Assembly (NCBI GenBank): GCA_029975915.1
Contig: JARKOC010000049.1
Coordinates: forward strand, 3,694 to 67,693
Length of the DNA: 64,000 bases
Direction of reading: 5' to 3'
Origin: Bryobacteraceae bacterium
GTDB taxonomy: Bacteria > Acidobacteriota > Terriglobia > Bryobacterales > Bryobacteraceae
The position numbers were made by a program, and so were the translations under genes. Within the stretch, counting starts at the first letter, position 1. The number at the start of each line of letters is the position of its first letter. This document shows positions 41,748 through 52,795 of this stretch, piece by piece. The notes beneath the pieces were generated by a model. It was not told the DNA's origin, searched no databases, and saw nothing but the letters and a program-made list of their open reading frames with translations.

Positions 41748-42986
41748 TCAACCCTCAGACTCAAGCTTCGCACGGCGGGCAAGCCAGACACAGATAAGCG
41801 CCGAAACCAGAAAGATCCCCTGGGTGAGCAACGAAGGCGCGCCCTTGCCCGGAAGATAGGATTTCAGAAAAGCGTCGGCTGTTGCTGTGACCGTGAGCAG
41901 GACGAACAATTGCAGTGCCGGACGCCAGCGTTCGGCCAGCCACGCGACAATGGCTGTGGCAAAAATGACACAGACCAGCCCAGGGATGCCGAGGTCGGGT
42001 TTGTTCTCAAGCAAGTCGAGGCCAAAGGCAGCGAAGGTGACGGTGATGGCGGTTTGGCGCGCGAGCATACCCGAGTGCAGCGCCGCAGCCAGCAGGATTG
42101 CGCCAGCGATCGAGTAATTGTACTTGGTCGTTTCCATGTACTCAATCCCTATCCCTATGAGGCATAAGATGATAACGGCAATCAGGACCTTCCAGAAGGG
42201 TTCGTTTGGTCGCGATTCCCAGGCCGGGCCGGGATCACGCCGGGTCTGCCAGGCGGCGATGCCGTAGCCGAGTCCGAGGAGCACGCCGAAGGTAAATTCC
42301 ATCATCTTCCACCAATCGATGCCCGGTTCGGGCCAGGCGGCGCGCCCGGCGACCTGGATCCATGCGCCGGAAGCGAAACCGATGCCGCCGCTGAGACCAC
42401 CCCAAAGAGCGTAGGTCCACATGGTCCGGCGAGCCTCGCCGCGGGCCATCCAGGCGAGAAACGCCAGCCCGCCCAGCAGCAAGCCTGCCCAGATTTCGGG
42501 ACGGGGCTTGTCCAAACGGTTGGAAAAGTAGATGAGCTTAGGCTCGTTGATCAGTTTCCAGCCGATCCAGACAGCAGCCGTCATCAGCGCCAACCCCGAC
42601 CAAACGAACTTCGGCGTCCAGGCGAGCCGCCGCCGCTCGATGGCCGCTCCCATGACGGCCCCGCCCACGAATCCCCAGATCCCCCCCTTGATGAAGAAGC
42701 CGAGGATCGCCCACCAGAAGGTCTCCGGCTTGAAGGCGAGGCCGACTGTCTGGCCGTAAGTCATTTGGCCGCCGAATCCCACACCGACAGCGCCGAAGGC
42801 GGCCAGCAGGGCCGTATCCGCTTCATCCAGTCCGAGCAGGATGGCAATCGTCAGAGCCGTCATCGCGCCAGGAATCATTGCGCCTAGAGGTCCGCCGCCG
42901 ATGAAGCCGCGAAGACCCCAGCCGAGCATCATGGCCACCGCGGGCAGAACGAACCAGAGGTACTTGGCCGGAAGCTGTTTGCACAT
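41748..42986 (-). CDS. multi-pass membrane protein of unknown function
   Basis: This 412-residue protein has about eleven hydrophobic helices, rich in Gly and Trp, opening with FVLPAVAMMLGWGLRGFIGGGPLGAMIPGA. Small-residue motifs such as FGAVGVGFGGQMTYGQTVG recur. A central loop (TRRDPGPAWESRPNEP) separates two bundles. No transporter or enzyme signature is recognised. Its start is 57 nt from the divergent HAD gene. Confidence 0.62.
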   Translation of the reverse strand: MCKQLPAKYLWFVLPAVAMMLGWGLRGFIGGGPLGAMIPGAMTALTIAILLGLDEADTALLAAFGAVGVGFGGQMTYGQTVGLAFKPETFWWAILGFFIKGGIWGFVGGAVMGAAIERRRLAWTPKFVWSGLALMTAAVWIGWKLINEPKLIYFSNRLDKPRPEIWAGLLLGGLAFLAWMARGEARRTMWTYALWGGLSGGIGFASGAWIQVAGRAAWPEPGIDWWKMMEFTFGVLLGLGYGIAAWQTRRDPGPAWESRPNEPFWKVLIAVIILCLIGIGIEYMETTKYNYSIAGAILLAAALHSGMLARQTAITVTFAAFGLDLLENKPDLGIPGLVCVIFATAIVAWLAERWRPALQLFVLLTVTATADAFLKSYLPGKGAPSLLTQGIFLVSALICVWLARRAKLESEG

Positions 42987-43043
42987 CGCTGGCCATTATT
43001 GCACGTCGCAGCTCACGACGAGGCCGGAGTCTACAATTGAAGT

Positions 43044-43649
43044 GTGATCAAAACCGTGATTTTTGATTTGGGCCGCGTGTTGGTGGATTTCGACTTCATG
43101 CGCGGCTACCGGACGATGAGCGAGATCTCCGGCCTGGAGGTTGATGAGGTCCGCCGGCGGTTCCATGCAAGCGGGATCGCCAGCGAATTCGAATCCGGGC
43201 AGATCTCGGAGCAGGAGTTCGAAACGCGGACGCAGAACATGCTCGGGACCTCGATTCCTCACGAGCGATTTGAAGAGATCTGGTTCTCGGTCTTCCTGCC
43301 AGGGACCATTATGCCGGAGGAGGTCGTCGAGGGCATCCGGCGGAACCACCGGACGGTCCTGCTGTCGAACACCAATGCGATGCACTTCCGCGGCCTGAGA
43401 CAGCGGTATTCGATTCTGTCGCACTTTGACGCCTATGTGTTGAGCCACGAGGTGGGGGCAATGAAGCCGCTGCCAGCCATCTATGAAGCAGCCATCCGCG
43501 CCGCCGGCTGCCAGCCTGGAGAGTGTTTTTTCACCGACGACATCGCGGAATACGCCGAAGGCGCCCGGCGTCACGGGATCGACGCCGTTCAGTTTACCGG
43601 CGCGGCACAAGCCATGGAAGAAATGGCGAGTCGCGGTGTCCGCTGGTAG
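43044..43649 (+). CDS. HAD-family phosphatase, YihX-like
   Basis: This 201-residue protein starts at a GTG. Motif I is FDLGRVLVDFD: the nucleophile Asp8 is present but the usual second Asp is Gly10, as in the FDLGNVIVDID of Escherichia coli YihX (alpha-D-glucose-1-phosphate phosphatase). Motif II is LLSNTN, motif III is KPLPAIYEAA, and motif IV is FFTDDIAEYAEGA. The cap is the small helical C1 type. A sugar-phosphate phosphatase role is likely; the exact substrate is open. Confidence 0.82.
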   Translation: MIKTVIFDLGRVLVDFDFMRGYRTMSEISGLEVDEVRRRFHASGIASEFESGQISEQEFETRTQNMLGTSIPHERFEEIWFSVFLPGTIMPEEVVEGIRRNHRTVLLSNTNAMHFRGLRQRYSILSHFDAYVLSHEVGAMKPLPAIYEAAIRAAGCQPGECFFTDDIAEYAEGARRHGIDAVQFTGAAQAMEEMASRGVRW

Positions 43650-43687
43650 GATGCGGACGCGGTTCGGGATCCAAAGAAAGGCGCTTG

Positions 43688-44089
43688 CTATAGAAGCGTC
43701 TCATCAAGCCGTTGATCAGCAGCGCCGGATTCGACCTCGATGGTGATGGGCGGAATAACCGCCGACTCGCCGGCCAGGTAAGCGGCCAGCGATTCCCTGG
43801 AGCCGTCAAACAGAGTGTCGACCAGCTCGCGAATGGCCAGTTGACGTATGTCCTCGCGGGTGATCAGCGGAGTATAGACGAACGACCGGCCTGCCTTTTT
43901 GCGGGAGACAGCCTGCTTGCGCGCAAGGCGATCCAGCATGGTCATCACGGTGGTGTAAGCGAGAGGCCGTTTCGGCGCCAGTTGCTCGCGGACGGCGCGG
44001 ACGTTGGCTTCGCCCAGAGTCCAAAGAGCGCGCAGGCACTCGAGTTCCAAGGGAGGGGGGATGTCGCGAGCGGCGCGTCCACGTCTCAA
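43688..44089 (-). CDS. BlaI/MecI/CopY-family transcriptional regulator
   Basis: This 133-residue winged-helix protein shows ELECLRALWTLGEANVRAVREQLAP, AYTTVMTMLDRLARKQAVSRKKAGRSFVYTP and a C-terminal dimerisation helix (LFDGSRESLAAYL), typical of BlaI-like repressors. It starts at a TTG overlapping the stop of the YhaM-like gene. No BlaR-type membrane sensor is adjacent, though these regulators usually pair with one. Its target is unknown. Confidence 0.86.
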   Translation of the reverse strand: MRRGRAARDIPPPLELECLRALWTLGEANVRAVREQLAPKRPLAYTTVMTMLDRLARKQAVSRKKAGRSFVYTPLITREDIRQLAIRELVDTLFDGSRESLAAYLAGESAVIPPITIEVESGAADQRLDETLL

Positions 44090-45153
44090 GGTTTGTCCTC
44101 CGCGAACAGATCGCCCAGCATTTGCAGCTTTTGCGCCATGGCGGTCGAGGGCCGGGCTTCCGGTTTCGACGATGGGCGGGGGGCAGGAGGCGCCGGATTC
44201 AGGTATTTGTCCTTGTCCAGCACCTGGCGGTCGAGCGCGTAAACGAAGCCGGTCCAGTCGCCTGGCATGGCACGTTCCTTCTCAATTGCCGCCCGCATCG
44301 CTTCCATCTTCGAATCCATGTTATCCAAATGATGCAGCAGCAGCGCCTCGGGGAAAGAGGGCAGTTTGGGTGATCCGAACTCGAGCTGGCCGTGGTGACT
44401 CAGAATCAGATGTTCGACGAGGTTGCGCAGACGTGCGGGGAAGCCCGGCAGAGATGCAAGCTTATCCCCGATCAAACGTAATGCGATCTGTATATGGCCG
44501 AGCAACTGTCCCTCGCTTGAGTAGGAGAAACTACGCTCGTAACTCAACTCATAGATCTTGCCGATGTCATGAAGTATAACGCCGGTCATCAAAAGGTCGG
44601 CGTCGATGCCGGGGTAGTGCGATGCGGTCAGTTTGGCGAGGCTGGCGAGTGACAGCACATGTTCGAGAAGGCCGCCGAGCCAAGCGTGGTGAATGCTCTT
44701 GGCGGCAGGCGCCTTCTTGTATGCGGCCGCCACTCGCGGGTCGCCTAGAATCGCCTCGTTGAGGGCCTTTAAGTGCGGGTTACGCATCTGCGAGACGTAG
44801 CCGAGTAGTTCGGCCATCATCTCGTCCGGATTCCTTTTTGAGGCGGGCAGGAAGTCGGCCAGATCCACTTCCCGGTCGTCCACCTTCGTGATGCGGTGGA
44901 CGGTCAATTGCAGACGGTTCTGGTAGATCTGCGTCTCGCCCTTGACTCGTACGAAGTCGTCCCGGTTGAAGGAGTCGGCAATGTCGGCGACGCCATCCCA
45001 CATTTTCGCGTCGATATCGCCTGTGCGGTCGATCAGTTGAAGGGAGAGATAGGGTTCGCCGGTCTTCTTCTGGCGCACTTCCTTCGACTGCACCAGAAAA
45101 AGACCGGTGATCTGCTGGCGCGGTTCAAGATCGGCGATATTGGGACTCTTCAT
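44086..45153 (-). CDS. YhaM-like 3'-5' exoribonuclease (OB fold plus HD domain)
   Basis: This 355-residue protein has an N-terminal OB-fold nucleic-acid-binding domain (about 10-100, ITGLFLVQSKEVRQKKTGEPYL) and a C-terminal HD phosphohydrolase domain. The metal-binding motifs are SIHHAWLGGLLEH, GVILHDIGK and LILSHHGQLEFGSP. This is the layout of Bacillus YhaM and Staphylococcus Cbf1. The C-terminal 50 residues are a Pro/Lys-rich tail. It lies between the SurA-like and BlaI-type genes on the same strand and overlaps the latter. Confidence 0.86.
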   Translation of the reverse strand: MKSPNIADLEPRQQITGLFLVQSKEVRQKKTGEPYLSLQLIDRTGDIDAKMWDGVADIADSFNRDDFVRVKGETQIYQNRLQLTVHRITKVDDREVDLADFLPASKRNPDEMMAELLGYVSQMRNPHLKALNEAILGDPRVAAAYKKAPAAKSIHHAWLGGLLEHVLSLASLAKLTASHYPGIDADLLMTGVILHDIGKIYELSYERSFSYSSEGQLLGHIQIALRLIGDKLASLPGFPARLRNLVEHLILSHHGQLEFGSPKLPSFPEALLLHHLDNMDSKMEAMRAAIEKERAMPGDWTGFVYALDRQVLDKDKYLNPAPPAPRPSSKPEARPSTAMAQKLQMLGDLFAEDKP

Positions 45154-45202
45154 TCGGTTGATATCCTGGATGTTGTTGTCCAGTCAGTTGGCTTTGAGAC
45201 TG

Positions 45203-46399
45203 CTATCTACTGGTGCTAATCCCCTCGCCAGTGGTCTTGGTCCCTGGGATTGGGAACATCCACAGAAGCCTCCGGTTACGCGCCTGAGCCGCCACCTCTT
45301 CCTTGGTGATGGTTTCGGGCCGCAGCAGAGCGGGATCGTTCCAGGCTGTGCTCTTGCCAGCCGCAGCACCGGTGTCGACATAGCCGTCGCGGATTTCGAG
45401 AAACGCGTTGCGGCGCAGTTCAGTCAGATATTGGCGGATTCTAGGCTCGAAGATCGGGTTGTAGAGCCTCTCACGGATCTCGTTCTCGACCTCCTCAAGC
45501 GAAGCCTGACCCTCCTTGTGCTGTTCATCCACCCGCACGATGAGGTAAGCGTTATCGAGCTTGATCGGATCCGTGACGAACCCTTTGGGCTGGTCCCAAA
45601 CCACTTTCTCGATGTCCTCCCTCAGTTGGCCGCGCTCCATGGGCGGAATAGCTCCGCCTTCAGCCGCAGTTTGGGCATCGGAATTATCACGGGCCAGTTC
45701 AGGGAAACGCTCTCCCTTGCGCGCCCTGGCGACGAGATCCTTTGCCTTCTTTTCCGCCGCCGCCCATCCAGCCGCGTCCTTGGTGGGGTTGTTCACTAGG
45801 ATCTCGCGCAGGAAGATGCGTTCCTTGCGGATGAATTCCTGTTTGTGCTCGTTGTAGTATTTCTCAACGTCGGCTCGTGGGATGTTGATCTTCGAGCTAA
45901 CCTCACTGCTGATGACTCGCTGGGTGAGCATCCTATCGCGGATGTCGGAGCGGAAGTCTTCATATGACATGCCGGTGGCTTCGCGTATCCACGCCTGAAA
46001 CTTGTCGGGATCGGCGATCTTGTTCTCGCTCTGAATCCTCGCGAGGTACTTGGTCACTTCGCCGTCGACGTTGACATCCAACTCCTTGCCTTTTTGCACA
46101 AGCAACTGCTGGTCGATCAGATCACGAAGCGTGTTCTTCTTCTGCTCTTCCACAGCAGCCTGGAGCCGGTCCGCTGGAAGGTTGGCCCCTCGCAGTCGCG
46201 CTTCCACGGTCTTCAATTCCTGTTCGTACTCGCTGCGGGTGATGATGTCGCCGTTGACCTTGGCGATAATCTGTTCCACCATCGTCGCGGCCGCTTTAGC
46301 GGGCGCCGGCGCCGGCGGCCGGGACGGGGCGGACTGCTGGGCGGACACGACGCCGAGCAGGGCGAATGTGAGCGTCAGAGCGCGGGCACAAGTCGTCAT
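45203..46399 (-). CDS. SurA-like periplasmic peptidyl-prolyl isomerase/chaperone
   Basis: This 398-residue protein has a signal peptide (MTTCARALTLTFALLGVVSA) followed by a Pro/Ala-rich linker. The SurA N-terminal chaperone region (about 40-180) contains IIAKVNGDIITRSEYEQEL, and a parvulin PPIC-type domain (about 195-300) contains FLREILVNNP, FPELARDNSD and GGAIPPMERGQL. It likely folds outer-membrane proteins such as the TonB receptor. It lies downstream of mfd on the same strand. Confidence 0.86.
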   Translation of the reverse strand: MTTCARALTLTFALLGVVSAQQSAPSRPPAPAPAKAAATMVEQIIAKVNGDIITRSEYEQELKTVEARLRGANLPADRLQAAVEEQKKNTLRDLIDQQLLVQKGKELDVNVDGEVTKYLARIQSENKIADPDKFQAWIREATGMSYEDFRSDIRDRMLTQRVISSEVSSKINIPRADVEKYYNEHKQEFIRKERIFLREILVNNPTKDAAGWAAAEKKAKDLVARARKGERFPELARDNSDAQTAAEGGAIPPMERGQLREDIEKVVWDQPKGFVTDPIKLDNAYLIVRVDEQHKEGQASLEEVENEIRERLYNPIFEPRIRQYLTELRRNAFLEIRDGYVDTGAAAGKSTAWNDPALLRPETITKEEVAAQARNRRLLWMFPIPGTKTTGEGISTSR

Positions 46400-46432
46400 A
46401 TTGTCATTATCACCCAGCGCAGGGGGTTGGAT

Positions 46433-49400
46433 TCAGGCCGTGGGGGAAAGCGACTTGATGATGGCATCCAAGTGGTCGAGCAGTCTGCCAGGATCAGCCG
46501 CGCCATCCAGCAATGGGAGCCGCAGGATCCCGGCTGGCGTGAACTGGGCGCCTGAAGTCAGGCTGACCAGCCGCATCAACGCGTTCGGATCCACTTGTGC
46601 CGCGGGATGGAACTTAATGTTCACCCATTGTCCGCGTTTCTCGATCATTTCGATACCGCTGCGCTCGGCCCGCGTCTTCAAGCATGAGAACTCGACCAGA
46701 CGACGGACAGGCTCGGGCGGATCGCCGTACCGGTCGCGGAGTTCCTCGACCAGAGATTGGGCCTTGGCCGGATCGGTGACATCGGCGATTCGCTTGTAGG
46801 CACGCAACCGCTGCTGTTCATCGGCGATGTAGGCATTGGGAATCCGGATGTCGAGGCCGAGATTGAGGGTTGAATGCACCTCGGCCGCGACAGGCTCGCC
46901 GCGCAGTTCACGAGCCGTCTCATCCAGTAACTTCAAGTACGTTTCGTAGCCCACCGAGCCGATATGGCCGTGCTGTTCTCCGCCCAACAGGTTGCCTGCT
47001 CCCCGCAGTTCGAGATCCAGCGCGGCGATCTTGAACCCGGCTCCGAGATCGGAGAACTCCTTGAGCGCGGCCAGCCGCTTTCTGGCCACTTCGGTGAGTT
47101 CACCGTCCTGCGGGATCATTAGATAGGCGTAGGCGCGGCGGTTGGACCGGCCGACGCGTCCGCGCAACTGGTACAGTTCGCTCAGGCCGTAGTTCTGGGC
47201 ATTCTCGATGATGATCGTATTGGCGCGCGGGATATCCAGGCCGTTCTCGACGATGGTGGTGGCCACGAAGACGTCGGACTCGTGGCGCATGAAGCCCAGC
47301 AGGACCTTTTCGAGGGCCTCCTCGCCCATCTGCCCGTGCCCCACCGTTACCCGGCAGTTGGGCATCCAGCTTTGAACTTCCGCGGCGCGGCTCCAGATCG
47401 TCTCCACGCGGTTGTGGATGAAATAAACCTGGCCTCCGCGGGACATCTCCTGCTCGATCGCCGTCTTGATCAGGTCCTGGTTGAAGCGGGCAACCACGGT
47501 TTGGACGGCTAATCGGTCCTTCGGAGGAGTTTCGATTACTGACATGTCGCGTAAGCCGAGCAGCGACATGTGGAGCGTTCGCGGGATCGGCGTGGCGCTC
47601 ATGGTCAGCACATCCAGGTTGTGGCGCAATTGCTTCAACCGTTCCTTGTGGCGAACGCCGAAGCGCTGCTCCTCATCAATGACCAACAAACCGAGGTCCG
47701 GGTAGACGACATCCTTGGACAGCAAGCGGTGCGTGCCAACCACGATGTCGACCTTTCCGGCCGCCAGGTCTTCGAGCGTCTGCTTAATCTCCTTCGGATG
47801 GCGGAACCGGCTCAGCAATTCGACGCGCACGGGAAAGGCCTGGAAGCGGCGGCGGAACGTCTCGTAATGCTGGAAAGCCAACACTGTGGTGGGCGCGAGC
47901 ACGGCCACCTGCTTTCCGTCTCCCAGGGCCTTAAACGCCGCACGCATGGCTACCTCGGTCTTGCCGAATCCCACGTCGCCACAGAGCAACCGGTCCATGG
48001 GATGAGGGCTTTCCATGTCACGCTTGATCTCAGCGGCGGCCTGCACCTGGTCGCGGGTGGGGACGAATTCGAAGCTGTCCTCGAATTCCCGCTGCCAGTT
48101 TGAATCGGGCGAGAAGCTGAAGCCCTCGGCCGCGCGGCGGGCGGCGTACAGCTTGAGCAGTTCCTCGGCCATGTCGCGCATGCGCGCCTTCACGCGCGAC
48201 TTGGTTTTGGCCCAGGTTACGCCGCCCAGTTTGTCCATCGACGGCGCGGCATCGCCGGCGCCCCGGTACTTCTGAATGAGGTCGAGCCTTGTCAGCGGCA
48301 CATAGAGCTTCGAGCCGCCGGCATACTCCACCGCCAGAAAGTCCTCAAAGCCTGCCTCGCCTGGAATCTGCTTGATGCCGATGTACTGTCCGATGCCGTG
48401 CTGGGTGTGAACAACATAATCGCCCGGCTTCAGGTCGAGGCTGTCGGGGCTGAACAGAGCCACGTGGCTGCGCCGCGACGGAGCTTCCATGCCGGAGGCG
48501 ACCTCAAAGAGATCCTCATAGCCGATCAACGCTAGTTTGGACTCGGGCAAAACGACGCCGCGGGGAACCTGGCCCTGCACCACGTAAACGTTGGCCAGAC
48601 CAGATCCCATGTACGCCCGCTCGGAGAGGTATGCAGGCGTGGATCCTTTCAGTTCAATGCCCAACTGGAAAGGCAGCGAGTATTCTGCGAAGATGTCGGC
48701 CAGCCGTTCGACTTCGCCCTGCGCAGGGGCGAAAAACATCACCCGGTTGCCCTGCTCCACCAGCGACCTGGCCTCGCCCACCGCCGCCTGCATGTTGTTG
48801 TGAAACGCGACCGGTTGGCGGGAGTGGATTTCGAGTGGTGGAAGATCGGACCTCTGTTCGCCTTCCAGCGCAAGCTCCCTCAATTCAAGCAGGCGCCTCA
48901 CCGGCGAATGAGATGACCATTCGCCCCAGCGGAACCACAGTTTCGCCGGGTCCACGCCGCCGAGCGCCCCCGAGTCGAGCCGTTTCCACAGCCTGTCACT
49001 GGCTGCGGCGAGTTCCTCCGGCTCGTCCCACACCACGAGCGGCGCATCAAGAAGATCCTCGATCGAATTGCGCCGTTCGCGCAGCATCGCAGCGTAGAAT
49101 TCCCACCCGGGGAATGCCTCTCCAAGGGCCGTGTCACGCACAGCGGCCAGTTCTGCCGCCTCGCTAAGCGTGGCAGAGGTCCTCGGCGTCTCTTCCAGGG
49201 GCAGAAGGGCCGCTTCTTCGATCTTGAGGACCGAGCGCTGGGATTCGGGATCAAAACGTCGCAGACTTTCGATAGTGTCACCGAAGAACTCGATCCGGAC
49301 CGGCTGATGCGATTCGGCGGGGAAGACGTCAAAGATGCCGCCGCGGACGGAATACTCGCCTTCCATCTGAACGGGATCCCGGCGAGTGTAGCCGACACTT

Positions 49401-49912
49401 TCCAGATGCGCCGCCAATTCTTCGAGGCCGATCTCGTCTCCTGCGCGCACTGTCACGGCTAATTGCCTGTAGAAAGAGGCGGGCTCGCATCGCCAAAGCG
49501 CCGCCGGGACCGCCGCTACAGCGATGGAACAGCGCGCGGTGGCCATCCTGTACAGCCCGACCGCCCTTTGCTCCTTGATTTCGGTGTGCGGCGACAAGCC
49601 CTGACCAGGCAAGACGTCGAAAGCGGGCAGCAGGATGGGCCTGGAAGCTCCGGCCGGCGGAATCAGCAGAGAGTGGAAGGCGTCGAGCAGCGCCGCCAAC
49701 TGTTCAGCAGCCCGGTTTGAGGCGGCAACCACGAGCATCGGCGTCTGCAACGATTCCCAAAGAAGAGTCAGATACAGGGCCTTCGCCGTCAGGGTCAGAC
49801 CGCTCAGCCGGCTCAGTGGAGCGCCGCCGCCTTTGTACCGGCGAACTAGTTCCTGAAAGGCTTCATGCCGGGCGACGGCGTGGAACTTTTCCCTGACTGC
49901 TGGATTGATCAC
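46433..49912 (-). CDS. mfd: transcription-repair coupling factor
   Basis: This full-length (1159-residue) Mfd has an N-terminal UvrB-homology module, then the RNA-polymerase interaction and CarD-like region (PGDYVVHTQHGIGQYIGIK). The superfamily 2 RecG-like translocase has Walker A GDVGFGKTE near 642, the DEEQ box VIDEEQRFGVRHK and TMSATPIPRTLHM. The C-terminal TRCF domain follows. It removes stalled RNA polymerase at lesions and recruits UvrA. It starts 5 nt after the stop of the rfaE2-like gene. Confidence 0.96.
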   Translation of the reverse strand: MINPAVREKFHAVARHEAFQELVRRYKGGGAPLSRLSGLTLTAKALYLTLLWESLQTPMLVVAASNRAAEQLAALLDAFHSLLIPPAGASRPILLPAFDVLPGQGLSPHTEIKEQRAVGLYRMATARCSIAVAAVPAALWRCEPASFYRQLAVTVRAGDEIGLEELAAHLESVGYTRRDPVQMEGEYSVRGGIFDVFPAESHQPVRIEFFGDTIESLRRFDPESQRSVLKIEEAALLPLEETPRTSATLSEAAELAAVRDTALGEAFPGWEFYAAMLRERRNSIEDLLDAPLVVWDEPEELAAASDRLWKRLDSGALGGVDPAKLWFRWGEWSSHSPVRRLLELRELALEGEQRSDLPPLEIHSRQPVAFHNNMQAAVGEARSLVEQGNRVMFFAPAQGEVERLADIFAEYSLPFQLGIELKGSTPAYLSERAYMGSGLANVYVVQGQVPRGVVLPESKLALIGYEDLFEVASGMEAPSRRSHVALFSPDSLDLKPGDYVVHTQHGIGQYIGIKQIPGEAGFEDFLAVEYAGGSKLYVPLTRLDLIQKYRGAGDAAPSMDKLGGVTWAKTKSRVKARMRDMAEELLKLYAARRAAEGFSFSPDSNWQREFEDSFEFVPTRDQVQAAAEIKRDMESPHPMDRLLCGDVGFGKTEVAMRAAFKALGDGKQVAVLAPTTVLAFQHYETFRRRFQAFPVRVELLSRFRHPKEIKQTLEDLAAGKVDIVVGTHRLLSKDVVYPDLGLLVIDEEQRFGVRHKERLKQLRHNLDVLTMSATPIPRTLHMSLLGLRDMSVIETPPKDRLAVQTVVARFNQDLIKTAIEQEMSRGGQVYFIHNRVETIWSRAAEVQSWMPNCRVTVGHGQMGEEALEKVLLGFMRHESDVFVATTIVENGLDIPRANTIIIENAQNYGLSELYQLRGRVGRSNRRAYAYLMIPQDGELTEVARKRLAALKEFSDLGAGFKIAALDLELRGAGNLLGGEQHGHIGSVGYETYLKLLDETARELRGEPVAAEVHSTLNLGLDIRIPNAYIADEQQRLRAYKRIADVTDPAKAQSLVEELRDRYGDPPEPVRRLVEFSCLKTRAERSGIEMIEKRGQWVNIKFHPAAQVDPNALMRLVSLTSGAQFTPAGILRLPLLDGAADPGRLLDHLDAIIKSLSPTA

Positions 49913-49917
49913 CGCCG

Positions 49918-50400
49918 TCAGCCCGCCGGCTTGCGCCGCGCCAGGATCTCCTCCACCGTCGCAGTGGTCGAGTAGCCCTTTTCAAGGGGGATGAGCTTCA
50001 CTTCGCCGCCCGCGGCTTCCACCTCTTCGCGCCCGGCAACGAAATGCGACCAGTCGGCGCCCTTTACAAGAACGTCGGGCAATACGGCCGCGATGAGTTC
50101 CCTGGGCGTGTCTTCGTCGAACAGCGTGACCGCGTCCACGGCCTCGAGCCCAATCGCCAGATCGGCTCGGTCTTTTTCGCTGATGAGCGGCCGTTTCGGA
50201 CCTTTGATCCGCGCCACACTGGCATCACTGTTCAGGGCGAGGATCAGCAAGTCGCCCAGTCCGCGCGCCTGTTCCAGCAACCGGATATGTCCCGGATGCA
50301 ATATGTCGTAACAGCCGTTGGTGAAGACAACCCGTTTGCCTTCACGCTTCCAGACCGCGCGCGCGGCGATGAGTTCAGGCCGGGAGTAGAAGATGCCCAT
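49918..50400 (-). CDS. rfaE2: D-glycero-beta-D-manno-heptose 1-phosphate adenylyltransferase (RfaE2/HldE C-terminal type)
   Basis: This 160-residue cytidylyltransferase-fold enzyme has the signature VFTNGCYDILHPGHIRLL, with HPGH at 35-38, and the RPLISEKDRADLAIGLEAVDAVTLFDE segment. It activates heptose 1-phosphate to ADP-heptose for LPS inner core. The kinase half of bifunctional HldE is absent, as in the RfaE domain II form. Two heptosyltransferases using ADP-heptose lie about 3 kb away. Confidence 0.9.
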   Translation of the reverse strand: MGIFYSRPELIAARAVWKREGKRVVFTNGCYDILHPGHIRLLEQARGLGDLLILALNSDASVARIKGPKRPLISEKDRADLAIGLEAVDAVTLFDEDTPRELIAAVLPDVLVKGADWSHFVAGREEVEAAGGEVKLIPLEKGYSTTATVEEILARRKPAG

Positions 50401-50441
50401 GTGGTAGCCAGGAGCCTGTAGCCCCTACCACCAGTGTAGCT

Positions 50442-51110
50442 TCACCTTTCGCCCTTGCCGGGCACGGAGCTTTGGTCGTCGCCGTAGTCGAACATGTAGA
50501 TCTCTTCCAGTTTGGTTCCTGGCGACATCATGGCGAGTTCCTTGAGAATGCCGTTGTGCAGGTCGTAGATCCAGCCATGAAGCGTCGGCTGGTTCATCGA
50601 ATTCCACGCTCGCTGGACAATGGATGTTTGAGCGAGGTTCTGCACCTGCTCAATCGTATTCAACTCGACGAAACGATCAAACCGCGCCTTCGGATCGCCG
50701 ATGGCCTCCAACTCCCGGTCATGGAGCCGGTAAATGTCCTTGATGTGCTGAAGCCAGCGGTTGATCAATCCCAGCGGCTTCCGCGACAGGGCGCTTTTGA
50801 TGCCCCCGCAGCCATAATGGCCGCAGACAATGATGTGCTTCACCTTCAGCACCTCAACCGCGTACTGCAGCACGCTGAGCATGTTCATGTCGGTGTGCAC
50901 GACGAGGTTCGCGATATTCCGGTGAACGAAAAGCTCGCCGGGCTCGGTCCCGGTAATCTCTTCGGCCGGAACCCGGGAGTCCGAGCAGCCAATCCAGAGG
51001 AATTCCGGTTGCTGGCCCTCAGCCAGCTTGTCGAAGAAGTGCGCGTCGGCGCTCAGACGGTCCTGGACCCACGCCTTGTTGGCGAGCAGCAGTTTCTTGT
51101 AGCTTTCCAT
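50442..51110 (-). CDS. can: beta-class carbonic anhydrase
   Basis: This 222-residue protein has the zinc ligands and Asp-Arg dyad Cys42-x-Asp44-x-Arg46 ([10 protein letters not shown]) with His98 and Cys101 (VCGHYGCGG). FVHRNIAN is also conserved. It interconverts CO2 and bicarbonate. It lies 3 nt after the SulP transporter gene in the same direction; SulP-carbonic anhydrase pairs are commonly linked to bicarbonate uptake. Confidence 0.93.
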   Translation of the reverse strand: MESYKKLLLANKAWVQDRLSADAHFFDKLAEGQQPEFLWIGCSDSRVPAEEITGTEPGELFVHRNIANLVVHTDMNMLSVLQYAVEVLKVKHIIVCGHYGCGGIKSALSRKPLGLINRWLQHIKDIYRLHDRELEAIGDPKARFDRFVELNTIEQVQNLAQTSIVQRAWNSMNQPTLHGWIYDLHNGILKELAMMSPGTKLEEIYMFDYGDDQSSVPGKGER

Positions 51111-51113
51111 GGT

Positions 51114-52697
<1,584 letters not shown>

Positions 52698-52795
52698 ACT
52701 TGATTGTTTGAATGTATTGACTTTACCACGATTGTCGTTGAACCCGGCGAAGTACCGTGAACTTCCACCATTTCGCACCACCAAGCCGCTAGGCG

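Noticed and set aside
43044..43649. HAD protein as inactive because motif I lacks the second Asp
   Set aside because: FDLGxVxVDxD is the normal motif of the YihX branch, which is active on sugar phosphates.
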